Shown here: piece after piece, positions 44,194 through 56,465 of the stretch | How positions within the stretch are numbered: position 1 is the first letter of the stretch | Layout: the number at the start of each line of letters is the position of its first letter | Assembly (NCBI GenBank): GCA_973895155.1 | Contig: OZ316891.1 | Span: 23,746,001-23,810,000 of the forward strand | Length of the DNA stretch: 64,000 bases | Reading direction: 5' to 3' | Origin: Marsupella aquatica | Taxonomy: Eukaryota > Marchantiophyta | Translations under genes and position numbers: made by a program | The notes under the pieces: generated by a model | Database searches by the model: none | What the model was told of the DNA's origin: nothing | What the model saw: the letters and a program-made list of their open reading frames with translations, nothing else

Positions 44194-44432
44194 AGTCCGG
44201 TTTAGAGTCCTTCCATTCATGTTTTGGACTGCTCATCTTGAATGGGCTCTTTGTTAGAATGGACTCTTTTTAAGAATATCAACTTAGTTTCGAATGAATA
44301 AAGAGTTTTGTGATTCGACCCTTGCATCAACCACATTTGCCACGCGTAAAATCTATTTGGTTTAATACAAGGACGTGGGGATATGCCTTATCTACATCTA
44401 GTCAGAAACAAAGTCCTATCAAGCGAAAAAAG

Positions 44433-44515
44433 TATAAATAGACCTCCGGACTCCAACCCTCCGCTTTTGGATACACCTTATCGCCTGTGGATACGAAGGT
44501 GATAAAGTATAAATA
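44433..44515 (+). promoter_or_regulatory. Two TATA boxes, possible promoter
   Basis: GTATAAATAG occurs at 44432-44441 and again at 44507-44516, both near-consensus plant TATA boxes. About 60 bp further on an ATG (44576) opens a 22-codon hydrophobic stretch ending at a GCAG|GTAAAA splice-donor-like site (44642). No following exon was identified. Confidence 0.35.
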
Positions 44516-44575
44516 GGAGAGCCTGATCAGAAAGTTTACGCTCATTTCTTATCCTTCTCAACTTCGCTTGCCTCC

Positions 44576-44642
44576 ATGTTTTTCTTGGGCTGCAACATCT
44601 TTATAGCTTTTTGTATTTGCTCCAATCAAAATAAAAAAGCAG
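44576..44642 (+). other. Possible first coding exon, low confidence
   Basis: ATG followed by MFFLGCNIFIAFCIC, which resembles a signal peptide or membrane anchor, ending at a GT splice-donor candidate. It depends wholly on the two upstream TATA boxes and on an unseen downstream exon. Confidence 0.2.
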
Positions 44643-44721
44643 GTAAAAACTCAAGAAACTCTCCCCTCCTTGTCGCACTTCATTGTTGAATCCTGAGTGC
44701 AAAGAACATAACATTTCAAGG

Positions 44722-45085
44722 TTGAATACGAGATGGGATACCGCGTATCCCATCTCGCATCCAACACCCTCTTTTTTAGTATTCCATCGGAACCTCCTAG
44801 CTGTTTGTTGACTCTAAATACAAAATGGGATACCACGTATCCCATTTCAGATTCAACTTTGTCTTTCAGTGCAGATTACTAGAAATTCCTGATGTTTAGG
44901 GTTTAGGGTCATTGGGGAGGATCGTTGCAAGAAGAGCCGCATTGGATGATGTTGGATACGAACCGGGATACCCCGTATCCCATTTTGCATTCAACTCCCT
45001 ATTTTTCATTCTTTGAATCAGACTCCAAGCAACTGTTGATGTTGGATGCGAAATGGGATACCGCGAAATGGGATGCGAAAGAGGA
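44722..45085. repeat. Cluster of palindromic hairpin repeats
   Basis: Three ~43-bp palindromes and one degenerate copy, spaced about 90-140 bp. 44722-44764: 20-bp arms matching at 18 positions around a CGC loop (arm GAGATGGGATAC). 44814-44856: loop CAC, about 15 of 20 matching. 44952-44994: loop CCC, about 15 of 20. Near 45041-45075 the GAAATGGGAT unit occurs twice in direct orientation instead. The intervening sequence is not repeated. Related palindromes lie at 62561-62765. Confidence 0.8.
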
Positions 45086-45155
45086 AGGGAGGAGGAGGGA
45101 CAGACGTACCACGGAGGAGGGAAACACGAGAGTGAGAATGAAAATTATGGAATAA

Positions 45156-45388
45156 GTAGGAAATAAAGTTATATTGAGCAACAGAGGTTAGATAGAAAGT
45201 TGCATGTAAAATTCACAAGTGATCACAATAAAACAATACAATACATATGTCATGAGTATGACTCATTCAAAAGTGAATGGCAAATATAAATATAGACAAT
45301 CCTTTTTTTTATATCACCAAACATGAACAAATCAAATATAACATGAACAAATGTCTAGGCTGGACCCAAGTGCATATAAATATGTCCC
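45156..45388. other. AT-rich spacer, no gene seen
   Basis: AT-rich sequence between the hairpin cluster and the 3' end of the transposase gene. It may hold the transposase 3' untranslated region. No terminal CACTA motif was found here. Confidence 0.4.
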
Positions 45389-48300
45389 TCACACTTGGTC
45401 CTCATCGGCCTCAAGGTCATCTAGGTCTGATACAATAACATCTGGCTTCTCAGAAACAATGGAACGAGAACGTGGCACATAGGTGATGACAATTGACCAC
45501 TCGGTGTCTAAGGGGTATGGAATGTAGAAACATTGCTCCAAGTGTGATGGGAAAGCAAATGGTTCTGACGTTTGCCAATGAGATGCTTGAACACTAGTGG
45601 CACTTGTCTTCAACCGTGTAAACCCACTCTCATCTTGAAGTACAGTGCAATTTTGACCAACAAGGTTCACTTTGAACCACTTGCACTTGAAGACATATTC
45701 CTCAAACTTTGAATGGTTGTCATATGATACCACCAAGATCTCCTCTATCTTCCCATAGTGTGGCACAACATCTCTAACAATGTTCCTGTCATGGCGGCTG
45801 CTTCTGGAGTCTTGAGAAAATTCCCCTTGAACTCCACAATCAAAAGTACGACCCCTCTTCTCATCAAGGGAAGAAACCCTGAAATTAACAAAACCCACAA
45901 ATTTTTATTACACTGTAAAAGATACCATTAATGTAATAATCATCAAAATATGACACCTATCCCTAAATAGCCAAAACCCACATGGCCTATGGCATAATTA
46001 TAGAAGCCAACATTACAGTTATGGATGTCATTAATGATAATAGAAAGTTTTTAAACAATAGAAATAACTAATCAAAATAAGGTCTACATGAATTAATAGA
46101 GGAAGAAAGGTTAGGTACTAGTGGACCTGAAGTGTCTCCCTTGTGTCCACATAGCCGTCTTGGATGTCACCACTCTCAAAGGGCCATGAACAATGGTCCG
46201 AACGTCATCTGTGATGGTAGGAAAGTGGGACACATCTCCTCCTTGTGTCACCATGTCATCCAACTCAAGCAACTTTTGCTTCATATACTCATGCATCTTA
46301 GGAAAAATTCTTGCTCTTTGACTTGTTCTCTTGGCATTCTCATAAAACTCTCTCCGTTTCTCCATGATATTACTATTACTCAACATAAATGTTGTCAACT
46401 GTGACCACTCTGTTGATGTCAACATGCGTGTTTTTGTGGCACCTGTTAAACGGTCCTCCTCCTCTTCTCTTTCCTCCATCCAAGTACGTGGACAAGTAGG
46501 ATCAATGGTGGCCAAGATGTTACTACAATAAATCATACTCTCTGCTGCCAAGTATCATGTAGCTATGCTTCCCTCCACCAGTGCACGGTTACGTACATAA
46601 GCCTTCAACACCGCCATGTAACGCTCAAGCCAATACATCCATCTACAATGCACTGGACCTGCAATGGCAACCTCCCGCACAAGATGCACAAGTAAATGAA
46701 CCTGACAATCAAAGAAGGAAGGAGGAAGGGCTTTCTCCAACTTGCATACCACCTCAGCTGCCAATACCTCCATCCCAGGGATCTCTTCTACATATATCTC
46801 CTTTGAGCATATCCATCTCAACAAACGACCCAATGACCAGATGGCATCTTGCACTTCTTCACTCCCTATACCTATAATTGCCACTGGCAATATATGCTGC
46901 AATAGGCGATGATAGTCATGTGTCTTCAGATATCGTGGCCACTTGTGATTGTCCTCCATCCCAAAAGCTTTTCGAAGGTTGGCACCATAGCCTGTAGGAA
47001 ACCGCATCTCTCCTATACGGTTCCAAAATTCACGTCTTTGGCCAACACTCAACACCCAAGGAGCAGAAGGACGATTCTCCACACCTGTGATAGGATCAAT
47101 TGTCACCCAAACATCTGGATGCATTTTCATCTCCTCGCATGCCTCCCTAAAATTAGTGTCCTTCTCCCCATAAAAATGCTTTATCAAAGCCTTCCCCCCA
47201 CATTTCCCTCTATGTGCATGGGGTCTAAAAGATGGCGGATCTTCAACTCAGACCAATAGGGCAAAGTGGCTAGTATACTCCACCTGGTCAAACCTGTCCT
47301 ATCAAAGGTGAAGGAATCATTTGGGTCTGCCACCCTATCAGCTAGTGACTTCCAATGTGCAAAACTTGTTGCATCAGGAATTTCACGCTCATCACCAAAT
47401 GGCATGTCAAAGGAGGAGAATAGAAGTGGGTCAAACCTCATCTCATGCCCCATGGGAAGAAACTTTGTATGCCCAATATAAACAATCTTTCTAATCCATG
47501 AACAATATGTGGCCATGTCCTCTAAGCTTGGGCCACAAGTAGAGTAAGCTTTGTACCCCTGAGTTTGCAATCCAAAGACAAAACCAAACCCTGCTTACAT
47601 AGAAGAAATCAAACCATGCAAACTTTATGTTAGAGTTGTCACATGAGAAACATCAATAGGAACTACACATTATTGAAGGGTTGCAAATGGCATGGAAGTC
47701 ATCTTACCAGGATAGTCATGCATTGTCCAACAAATGATCCCTCTCAATTGAAAGACATGTGGAAAACCTCCTGTAATTTTCCTGCCATCATATGCCCACA
47801 CTCCATTCCATAATTTTTGAAGTTCTCCAACCAATAGTGCCAAGTAAGTGTCAAAGTTCTTCACCTTTTTTGGACCTGGGATAATCAAAGACAATAAAAG
47901 GAACCCCTTCTTCATGGATAGCCATGGTGGGAGGTTATAATTCATGACAACCACAGGCCAAACTGATGTAGGTTGCCCCTTTCCTCCAAGTGAATGAGGG
48001 CTAACTCCATCAGATGCCAATCCTAGCCTCACATGGCGAGGATCATGTGCAAAGTCTGGCCATGTTGCCTCAATATGTTTGTGAGCAGGGGAGTCAACTG
48101 GCAACCGCATGACACCAGACTCTGATCGATGAGTCTTATGCCATACCATCAACTCTGCCAAGTCAAAACACCGATACATGTGCAACAACCGAGGAATGAT
48201 GGGAAACCAACGAACAGCCTTCCTTGGCACCTTCTTTGTTAGCATGTTGGGGTCATAGCGAGGCTCATCACATGTTGTACATTGTGTCATGTTTGCATTG

Positions 48301-48882
48301 GCCCCATGAAATAACATGCAATCATTCACACATGCATGAACAATATGATATTCCATGCCAATAGATGAGAGAACACTCTTTGCCTCCTTCCAAGTTGCTG
48401 GCAACACATTCTCAGTGGGCAACATAAGGTCATGGCAAAGTGCAAACATATCAGATAACAAGACATTGCTTGCCTTGTGTTTGGCCTGTAGGTTCATCAA
48501 CCCCAAGATGGCTGAAAGACGACTCAAACGAGCACCCTCATAGATAGGTGTTCGGGCATGTTCCTCTGCTTCTTCCCATTGGCGTTGTCCCTCAGGGGTA
48601 TGTCTTGGGCGTGGATCATTGGGGGGCACCTGCCCTTCATTGGGAAGGTCATCACCAAGGTTGTCGGCACCAAACCAATCAACCATAAAGTCATCCATGG
48701 CTCTATCCTGGTCATCAGTTACTTGTTCATCCGTCCAAGGTACCTCTTCATCAGGGTTACTGCTTCCACTAGCACTTGATGAGGAGTGTGACTCTAATCC
48801 ATGTCCTTCTTCTGGCATACCCATTTCTCGATATGTTGCTCTCAATCTCCGTGGTAACATATTTGGAGAGGGTCGCACATTC
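45389..48882 (-). pseudogene. tnp2: CACTA (En/Spm) TNP2 transposase with DUF4216, mildly broken
   Basis: TNP2-family transposase. Hallmarks: KVPRKAVRWFPIIPRL, VRLGLASDGVSPHSLGGKG, WPVVVMNYNLPPW, LIIPGPKKVKNFDTYL, WTMHDYPG, LPYWSELKIRHLLDPMHIE, LKTHDYHRLLQHILPVAI and PPSFFDCQVHLLVHLVREV. A C-terminal DUF4216-type exon ends at 45389. Introns: 47591-47707 (GTAAGAT donor, TAAGCAG acceptor; frame kept) and about 45879-46126 (AG|GTCC, TTTCAG; frame kept). The first exon starts about 48882 after TTTTTAG, so an upstream exon is possible. Lesions: a one-base shift in a six-G run near 47190 and TGA at 46555-46557 (probably CGA>TGA in EGSIAT.YLAAES). It would cut CACTA ends. It lies 170 bp downstream of the SET-like gene. 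Confidence 0.85.
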
Positions 48883-49056
48883 TAAAAACAAAGCAAACAA
48901 TTGAAAGTTATATTGCAAAGAGAACACACACAAAAATGGGCTAGGGGTGTGCAAAAATGAAATAATATTGGTTGTGGTGCAAATACAAAATGTGGCCAAA
49001 GGCATATGTAGTGTCCTTTGATATACAACATACCACCTATGACCCTTAACTTAACC

Positions 49057-50209
49057 CTAATCCCACTCATAGTGAGTAAATAACTCATCCCCTGAGTTAA
49101 TGGTCCTTGTTGCTACAACTAGGCAATGGTCATGATGATATGTCTGGCCATAAGGTGCTGGCGGAGGACCCTCAATGAAAACCCACTCACAATTTTGCCT
49201 ACGCTTAGGGCGAGTCCCCACGGTACTGTTTATGAAACCAACAATATTCCCAGTCCGTATGGGGTCCCCATCTATGACACGCTGCTCACTATACCTTCTA
49301 GTGTTTCCATCAAAAGTATCCATGTCCAATGCATAAGTCTTCCACTCAGGGTGTTGTGCAAGGATCATGTTCCAATGTCTTCTCTTGTAGATGGGTCCAC
49401 CATAAGGAAACAAAGTAGGCCCCTCTCGGCCGCGTCCACCTCTACCACTCTCGGCGTCCACAATGATGTCCTCACAGGCAAAAACTCCATAGCCATGTCT
49501 ATCCCCAAGTGTGGAAGGTTTGATAACCCAACATCTACCCCAAACCTCTACCTCCGCACCGTAGGAAAGCTGTTGTGGCAAACCAAAAGTCTCAGGATCC
49601 CAGTCCTTGATGACAGGGACACATATGCCAGTGAACTCACAATCACCCCACCGACCCGTAACCACTGCCTTGTACAAATCAGTATCCCCTCGGGCCTGCC
49701 TCTTGGAACGCTTTCTCCCTCTTGGGACAATAGCCTCAACCCCAACTTCCCTAGGACTGGTGGGCCTTGCCGCTAGACCCAAGGCTTTTGAGAATGCATT
49801 GCCTATAGCATCTAGAACACCTTGTGATGGGACATAGGGTGCTTGTGCCGCAGGTCTAGGCCTATTGGATACCTATTCCACCGAAACCAAAACAAACAAA
49901 AGTAGGTGTGAAATTGCAAACCTTCAACCATTGAGTAATGGGAATAGGGTAGGAAAACTAAGGCATAACACTTACCATATGAGATGAAGAAGCCCCTGCC
50001 GTATGACGTCCACAACGCCCATATCTCTCAATATGTTGGGCACATATGTAAGATTTTTGGGAAACCTGACCCACACATTTGGAACATTCACAAAGTTGAC
50101 GGGGTGGACCGCGAGGAGGAGGTGCGGTCGTGTGATGTTGAGGTGGAGGTGGTGTATCTTCATCAGAGGAGGACGAGTCTATGGTGGAGATTTCAAAAGA
50201 TGAAGACAT
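49057..50209 (-). CDS. Two-exon protein with Cys-rich N-terminus and C-terminal SET-like domain
   Basis: Exon 1 is 49976-50209 (78 codons, ATG 50209) with a Ser/Pro-rich start and a possible zinc motif CECSKC...C...CGRH. The donor is ATG|GTAAGTG and the acceptor GGAATAG|GTATCC at 49872; phase 0 is kept. Exon 2 (49057-49872) has a basic patch (RGRKRSKRQAR) and then a SET-like fold: HGYGVFACEDI, GNIVGFINS, NCEWVF and ATRTINSGDELFTHYEW, matching the GxGVxA, substrate/NHSC-region and C-terminal GEELxxDY positions. The NHSC motif is degenerate (FINSTVG), so methyltransferase activity is doubtful. About 349 residues. Same strand as, and upstream of, the TNP2 gene, so probably part of the transposon. 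Confidence 0.55.
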
Positions 50210-51502
50210 ATCCCTTGTAACAAGATATAATTAAAATGGGCATGTTATGACCAAAACATACCACAAAATGATATAAATCAAAGTTCCCAAATAATGATGA
50301 CAAGAAACCCAAACCAAAATGACCATAGCAATAAAAAAGGTACCTTTATGAGACCCGGGCTCAGCAGTGCCAATAGGTCTTGTGGCTCTAAGATAATTAA
50401 TGAACCCAATCTGAAAGTATGAGGGAAAAGCTGCAACCATTCCATGTATATGTAAGCACAATAATCTGGACCAGACAAGAACAAAAAACCCTATATACAT
50501 GTCCCCTTTATACATAGTGGCAACCAAAAGTGTTAAGTACATGAAAGGAACACTTTAGCCGATCATGCAATGTTTACCTTTCAGATGCCCGGGCTCTCAC
50601 AATGCATATGCATTAGTATCAAATCATCAAAAAGTGCCGCACCCTGCAAGCTATCATATATTCCCCTCCTTTGTTAGCAAAACCCACGCCAATCCCCTTT
50701 TGATTCATAAACCCAATGAACCTCTCTTAAACCCAAAAGGCTGCAATATAAATCTCATGAAACCTTGCTTTGTCTTATCCAAACCTTCAACCCCAAACCG
50801 CATCCTACCTATTAAACCTAAATCTGACTTACACACAAACCCAAACCTTTCTTCAACCCTAGAGACCTTTCTATTTAAAAACCCCAAACCCTAAAACCCT
50901 AAACCCAAACCCTACTTATTTCTTGTAAACCAAATCCCACACCTTTATTATTTCTTCTAAACTAATGTAAACCCAAACCTTAGCCTAAACCAACACCATA
51001 CATAACCCATTAACCTGAAATCTGCCTAACCCTGCAAACTCGCCTTCAACTATTATCTAACACCCAAAACATGGCCAAAAAGCATTCCAAATATGAGTAT
51101 AGAGGGGTCCACTTCACCTTTGAAAAAAACCCTTTCAAATGAAACCAACATTCCCCCAGGACGAGTTGCCAATGTCTTGCGAAGCCGCTTCCTTCGCAAA
51201 TACCATCACAAATTAGAATTGAGGTTTGCGAAGCTGCTGCTTTCGCACGACCTTCAGAAAAACAGAGCCCGAGAGCATTTCTACGAGAGAGCGAAGGTGT
51301 TGCAAAGCCTTTCACGTCGCAATGGTTTCGCAAAATTGAGAAACTATATGCGAAACAAGAAGAATCGCAAATTGCAAAACGGGTTGCTTTGCAAGTCTTT
51401 CCCGCTTGTACTTTTGCACTCGGCCGCGGCGTACTCAGCGGCATTTGACAAATTTCAAGCGTAGGGAGGGAGAAGGGAGCTCGCGCGCGCTCGGGGGGTG
51501 GC
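50210..51502. promoter_or_regulatory. Divergent intergenic region with telobox cluster and GCGAA repeats
   Basis: It separates the minus-strand SET/TNP2 genes from the plus-strand gene at 51509. About 50876-50915 is a run of AAACCCTA/AAACCC motifs (telomere-like, common in plant promoters). 50700-51000 is rich in CCAAACC/AACCC. No coding sequence supported. Confidence 0.45.
51176..51403. repeat. GCGAA/TTGCAAA motif cluster
   Basis: At least ten short copies of TTGCGAAGC, TTCGCAAA, TTGCAAA and relatives in both orientations. Same motif family as 57282-57452 and 58315-58730. This resembles the subterminal transposase-binding arrays of CACTA elements, but here it lies just upstream of a gene. 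Confidence 0.55.
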
Positions 51503-51508
51503 TTGGCT

Positions 51509-51884
51509 ATGGATTCCAGTGGAGCAAATGGAGGTGATGGGGCAGGGGTGAGTGACAGTGGCAATGGGAATGAAGGCAATGGGGAGCAGGAGAGGAATCG
51601 ATGGACCGATTTGATGGCTGAGCACCTCAATGCAGCACAGTTGAGCCACTTAGATTTGACTACACCAGCAAGGATTGCTTCTTTGAGTGCAATCCTTGGG
51701 CAAGCCTTGCAAACGGGAGTAGATGCAGGGAACATTGCAAGGGAGGAGGAGCAAAGGAGTGCAGCTCAACAGAAGGCAAGAGAGAAGAAGCGTAAGAAGG
51801 AGGAGAGGGCCAAGGTAGGAGTAGTCTCACCTGCTGCCCTAGAAAAGAAGAGGAGGAGAGAGGAACGAGATGAGATAAGAGCAC
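51509..51884 (+). pseudogene. Plus-strand CACTA-region gene, 5' part before solo LTR E
   Basis: Starts MDSSGANGGDGAG at ATG 51509 (an ATG two codons earlier is possible). Gly/Asp/Asn-rich N-terminus, then a conserved-looking segment (RWTDLMAEHLNAAQLSHLDL), then a very basic and acidic helix (REKKRKKEERAK, EKKRRREERDEIRA). It is cut at AGCAC 51880-51884 by solo LTR E and resumes in the same frame at 56466. Before the insertion this was one open frame. The protein is unrecognised as a whole; the second part suggests a CACTA accessory (TNP1/Transposase_24-like) protein. Confidence 0.6.
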
Positions 51885-54800
51885 TGTGGTGCGTCCCATG
51901 GCTCCCTAAACCCAAGAAACCCCCCCAGCACAAGCCGATTCCCGCAGGTTTCGCGCTTGGCGGGGCCGTTTCCGTGGCTTAGCGGCATGGGACGCTGCTA
52001 ACTTCTTCCTCTACATCTATTAACATTTTACACACATATACTGGACAGATCCTTCATCGGGTCATGAGATATGAAGCCGGCCTACTCTAGGCCTTCCCTT
52101 ATCTTTCTCTCCTTCTGGTTAGGTATATTTGGATTTCGCCGCCGGAATGATCCCCAATAGGCTTGGTTAAGCCGCTAAGACCTCTCTCAACTCGACACAT
52201 CCAACTCTCACTCCCTTGCTTACCTTCCTTTCCCTATTAGTTGATGTGGGCACTCTTCACACAAGTTAATGCGACACACAAATAGTAAAATGACTCCTTC
52301 TGACTGAGTCATACCATGCACTTGCCATACAAACAGTACATCTCATACACAAGCTCTGCGAACTAAGCCGTGAGGCCAACTCTATTCAGCTCTTAGGCAT
52401 GAGGAAACATGAATATACACAAGGTCATGGTATGACTAACCGAGAGCTTCTCTTACTACTTGATCCCAGCCCGGCTGGTGCAAACTAAAAACTTGCTAAA
52501 GAAGAGGCCCTGAGCTCCCCGCAGCCTAGGTATTTATCCTGGTAGCGGATCCGCCTAATTCTTTGCAGCGTAAGCCTAATCTACCTAACAGTAATCTACC
52601 TGTCCGGAGCTACCTATGTACAGCAAGGCAGGGGCACAAGTGTTGCTCCTACCAGTGGAACCGCAATCCCACTAAGCTAAGTGTCAGGGCCACTCCTGGT
52701 CCTGATCCTAATCTTAAACCTGGAGATCAGCGCCCGCCCGGCCCACTCACGCCTCCTACCTCCACGTCCGCCCTTCCTAAAAGGAACGGCGCCCTTGCAC
52801 CGTCACGATACCGGTGGTGGATCCTCAATGGACGCCCCCAACGCTTCCTCCTCAGCCACTGCCGTTGGCCCGCCTACTGACAGATTACCTGCCCTTGACC
52901 GAGTCAACTCTCCCTCGGCCTGACTGGGTCCATCTTCGGCTTCGGCCTCGACACCAGCCTCGGCAATACCCACGGCTTCGGCTTCAGCCACTCCCACGGC
53001 TTCGGCTTCACCTTCTTCTAGGGTAGTTGGATCCTTAGCCGTGACCCTGTCTGGGGTCGGTGCTGGGTCTACCTCCTTGGTCACCACGGCCTGTGGAGTC
53101 GTATTACTCCTTGACCCAGAAGGTTTCCGCTTCTTCTTCATTGCCGGCTCGGCAGCTGGTCCCTTCCCCTTCCCACTTACTTTCAGCACTGGTGCAGGTG
53201 GCGCGGTTTGTTCTTCGGCCAGTACCACTCCTGGTAACTGGTTCGCCCCAACGGGAGATGGACCTGCTGCAGCTAAGCATTTAAATACTGCGGCTTGTTT
53301 CTTTAGCCGCTCTGTTTGGTTGTTGGCCCGCCGCTGTAGGTTCTCCATCTTCCTCGTGATTTCCTCCAACTCCTCTTGGGTCTCATCCAGGTCCTTACGT
53401 GCCCCCTCCAGCTCTTTGTGGGCTTCCTCCTGCTCTTTGTGGGCTTCTTCCAATTCCTTCTTCAAGGTAGCCCTCTCCTCCTGGGTTGCTCTTAGCTCTT
53501 TGTCGAGCTCTGTCACGATTTCAGACTCCATTTTATCCATCTTGGCATAAGTCTGACCGAGCATATCGTCCTTCTCCTTTAGGTCGGCTTTGAAGCTGGC
53601 CGTTAGGGATGCAAGCTCCTGCTGCAGCGCAATAATCCCTTGATAGGATTTCCCTAACTCGGCCTCCTTCTGCTCAAGGGCTCCGCGGCTTTTCTCGAGC
53701 TCCCCCTTCAACGCCCATTCCTTTCTTTGGGTCTCCGCCATGACCCGGTTGTTGACTGCTATATGGGCCTCCTCTGCGTTTCTCAGCTCCTTCTTCCATT
53801 TCTCCCTGTCCTTGATTGCGTCGGCCAATTCTCCCTGGGCCTGAGTCAGTTTATCCTTGATAATCTGACTATCCGACTGCGCTATGTCCAACTGCCCCTG
53901 CATGATATTTAGCTCATGCCGTTTAATCCGCAGCTCATCTTGGGCTTTCTTGGCCGTCCTTAGATCTTCAATCTCGGCTTCCATCCTCCTAAGCCGCCGG
54001 ATGACCTCGTCCTTCTTGCTTCTCTCTAAAGCCACCGCTTCTTCTAATTGGTGCTTCTCCAACTGCTCCCTATGGAAAAAGGGTCCTACCTCCAACTCCT
54101 CCCCAAAGATGCCGAGCGCAAGTTCCCCACACATCTCACCATACTCCATGGCTCTATTCTTAGCGTAGGTGGAGTAAGTAGAAGTGATCGGCTTCGCCCA
54201 ACGCGGCCTCTGCTCCCAAGCCGTCTTGCGGATCTCTTCAATCGTGGCTAGAGGTTTGCTTCCTTTTTCGGCTAGCCGCCTGATGTCCTCCGGCCAATCT
54301 CCTCCTGGTAAATCCTTTTCCCTAGCCAGGGCTGCCTCCTCTCCCTGCCTGATTCGCTCCTGAAATTCCTGCACTGTCTGTTTTATGCCGTCAAAGCTCG
54401 GGGGAGCAACATATGGTGGAGGAGACTCAGGGCTACTCTGCTGGTTGGGGTCCCCTCGTACTACCCTTGGAAGTGTGGGGATAAACCAGCCACAGGTCCT
54501 TACTCCTGGAACGTGATGGTCCGACCCATAGCCGGAGTTATCATGGCCGCAGTCCTCCATTGCCTCCTCTACTTCTTCTACTTCCGGCTTCTCCCTCTCT
54601 TCTTCGTTGGTAGGAGCTTCCGGCAATTCTGCCTCAGATTCAGAGCTTGAGACTCCGGTAGAGGGGTTTTCCCTTCTAAGTCTGCTTAAGTTGACCTCTG
54701 GGGCAGTGTCCTGCATTGTTGCCATTGTCGTTGTCGTTGTCGTTGCCGATCTCCTTTCTTTCTCCAGTAGTTTCAGCAGATTCTGCATGCCTGGTTGCTG

Positions 54801-56465
54801 CATCGGCAAGTTTTCCTTCCTTGGCTTAAACACCTGCTCAATCGTAGGGCTAACAGGTGGTTGAGGCTTTTCTGCTACCGGCCTCGGTGCTGGAGCTTCC
54901 TCGGGTGCCCTTACCTGCAGGGGAAGTACTGGGGCAAAGGTCTGACCTCTGGCATACCGGCACAACAGCGGCATGTGATAGCCAAGCCATGACACGCTCC
55001 CCATGCCGATTACCTGCTGCTCCTCCTTTAGGATCTTCTTCAATTGGTTGAGGAGGTAGCCGTTGTAGTCCCGGCTTGGGTCTGGCCTTTCTGCCAGATA
55101 GACTTGTGCCTTGCCGATCTCCGCTCTCGGCAAGTTATAATGCATGGTTACCCGCAAGAAGTCGATCATCTCTCCTATGTGCGGGTTGGTGCAGGTGTTT
55201 CTGAAGAAGCCATTCTTCGTTGATGGTCCGGGAAACGACCGGAACTCCTTGTCAGGCAAGGTCTTCCTGGTATCAACCTTGGTCTTATTGCCTATCGGCA
55301 AGCCAAACACTTCGGCAATTACCTTGGGAGTAAGATAGAAATCCTTCCCATATATTCTTGTGCAATTGGTCTCGGGTTCCCATGACCCCACGAATTCTAA
55401 TAGGTCTGAATCCGGTACCTCCGACTTCAGCCATGGTAATCTTACAAAGGCCTCTAAGCCAGATCCGGCCATGAAGCCTTGGTACATCTTGGTCTGCATG
55501 GCCGTAAAGCATGCATCCTCCTCCCTTGCAAAATGTAGTTGCACCTCCACCGGTAGAGTTGCCGCCCAGCCCTTCCAGGTGTCATCCCTGGTTGGAATGG
55601 CTTTAATGGGATCGACCTCCTCTACTTCGGCTTCTCCTTGCCTCCTGCTCTGCTGTTCGGCTGGCTTTGTTGGTGCCGCCGACCTCGTTCTTTTGGCCGG
55701 GGTGGTTTCATCATTGACGGCTCCCTTCCTCTTCATCTCGGCTGCCGTGGAGGTTTCTCCTAACACCGTTGCCCGGTTCCACCTTTCTGTGCTACCCTTC
55801 AATTCCCAGTGTATGTCGTTGCAGTTCTTGATGGCCTCTCGAATGCCGATGATTCTGTCTTTGCAAAACAGAAGATCATCGAGCTGATTGGAAGTAGGCG
55901 TCCACAAGAACTCGGCCTTGATAAGTTCGCCTCCTAAGAAAGCCGTTTTCTGCAGCTCCCACAATCGAGCGAGCTCCTGTCATTCTCAAGCTGCCCTTTC
56001 TGATTCTTCGTCCTTGTAAGTCTTGATGTACTCAGTTGCCCGTTCGAACAGGCATCCCCAGAAATGTGCCGCTTGATTGACGTTGCTCATACCCTCCTTA
56101 GGTCGATCGTCGGTATCTACTCTCTCCCCGAGTGCTTGCCTAAATAGCTGACAGTAGTTGGCCTCCCGTAGTCGTCTGCCTAGTTCGTGCTCGCAAATGA
56201 GCCACCATCTTCTGCGAGCGCTCCTTACCCCTCTCCTCTTCCGGCCCTTCCTCCCGTTGATCCTTCCCAGCCGCCGATGCTTAGCGCGCCCTAACCCTAA
56301 TCGAGTTTTCACCCCCAGTGTTTTTACCTCCGGCCTTGGCCCGGGTTCCATAGTTGCCCCTAATTATTTATATTTTCTTGTTTTGTCCCTATACTAAGGT
56401 GTTTCCAGGGTGTATTCTTGCTTTACCTACTTAACTGGCCGAGTGATTCCTGGCTAGGCATCACA
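51885..56465 (-). mobile_element. Solo LTR E of the giant-LTR Ty3/gypsy family (4581 bp)
   Basis: A single complete LTR, read on the plus strand as TGTGGTGCGTCC... to ...GGCATCACA, flanked by AGCAC at 51880-51884 and 56466-56470. No internal gag-pol, so it formed by LTR-LTR recombination. Its length matches C's 3' LTR. It interrupts the plus-strand gene 51509-58064. Confidence 0.95.
52803..56351 (-). pseudogene. LTR-ORF in solo LTR E (1183 codons, two adjacent stops)
   Basis: The best preserved LTR frame in the window. After ATG 56351 it is closed only by TGA at 55986-55988 and TGA at 55980-55982, then is open for more than 1050 codons to 52803. In element B these codons are CGA and CGG. Element A shares the first TGA. 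Contains the entire globular domain (about residues 255-460), the linker, an uninterrupted coiled coil and the Ala/Glu-rich tail. The coiled coil has a small in-family variation (KEQEEAHKELEGA). Confidence 0.82.

Noticed and set aside
44722-45085. CRISPR-like array
   Set aside because: Only three or four imperfect repeats with long unequal spacers in a plant nuclear context and no cas genes; arms are inverted, not direct.
44925-45155. 76-codon plus-strand frame across the hairpins
   Set aside because: It is built from the palindromic repeats, with no conserved start context or domain.
51093-51464. 123-codon plus-strand frame
   Set aside because: It lies in the GCGAA repeat cluster and its sequence is explained by those motifs.
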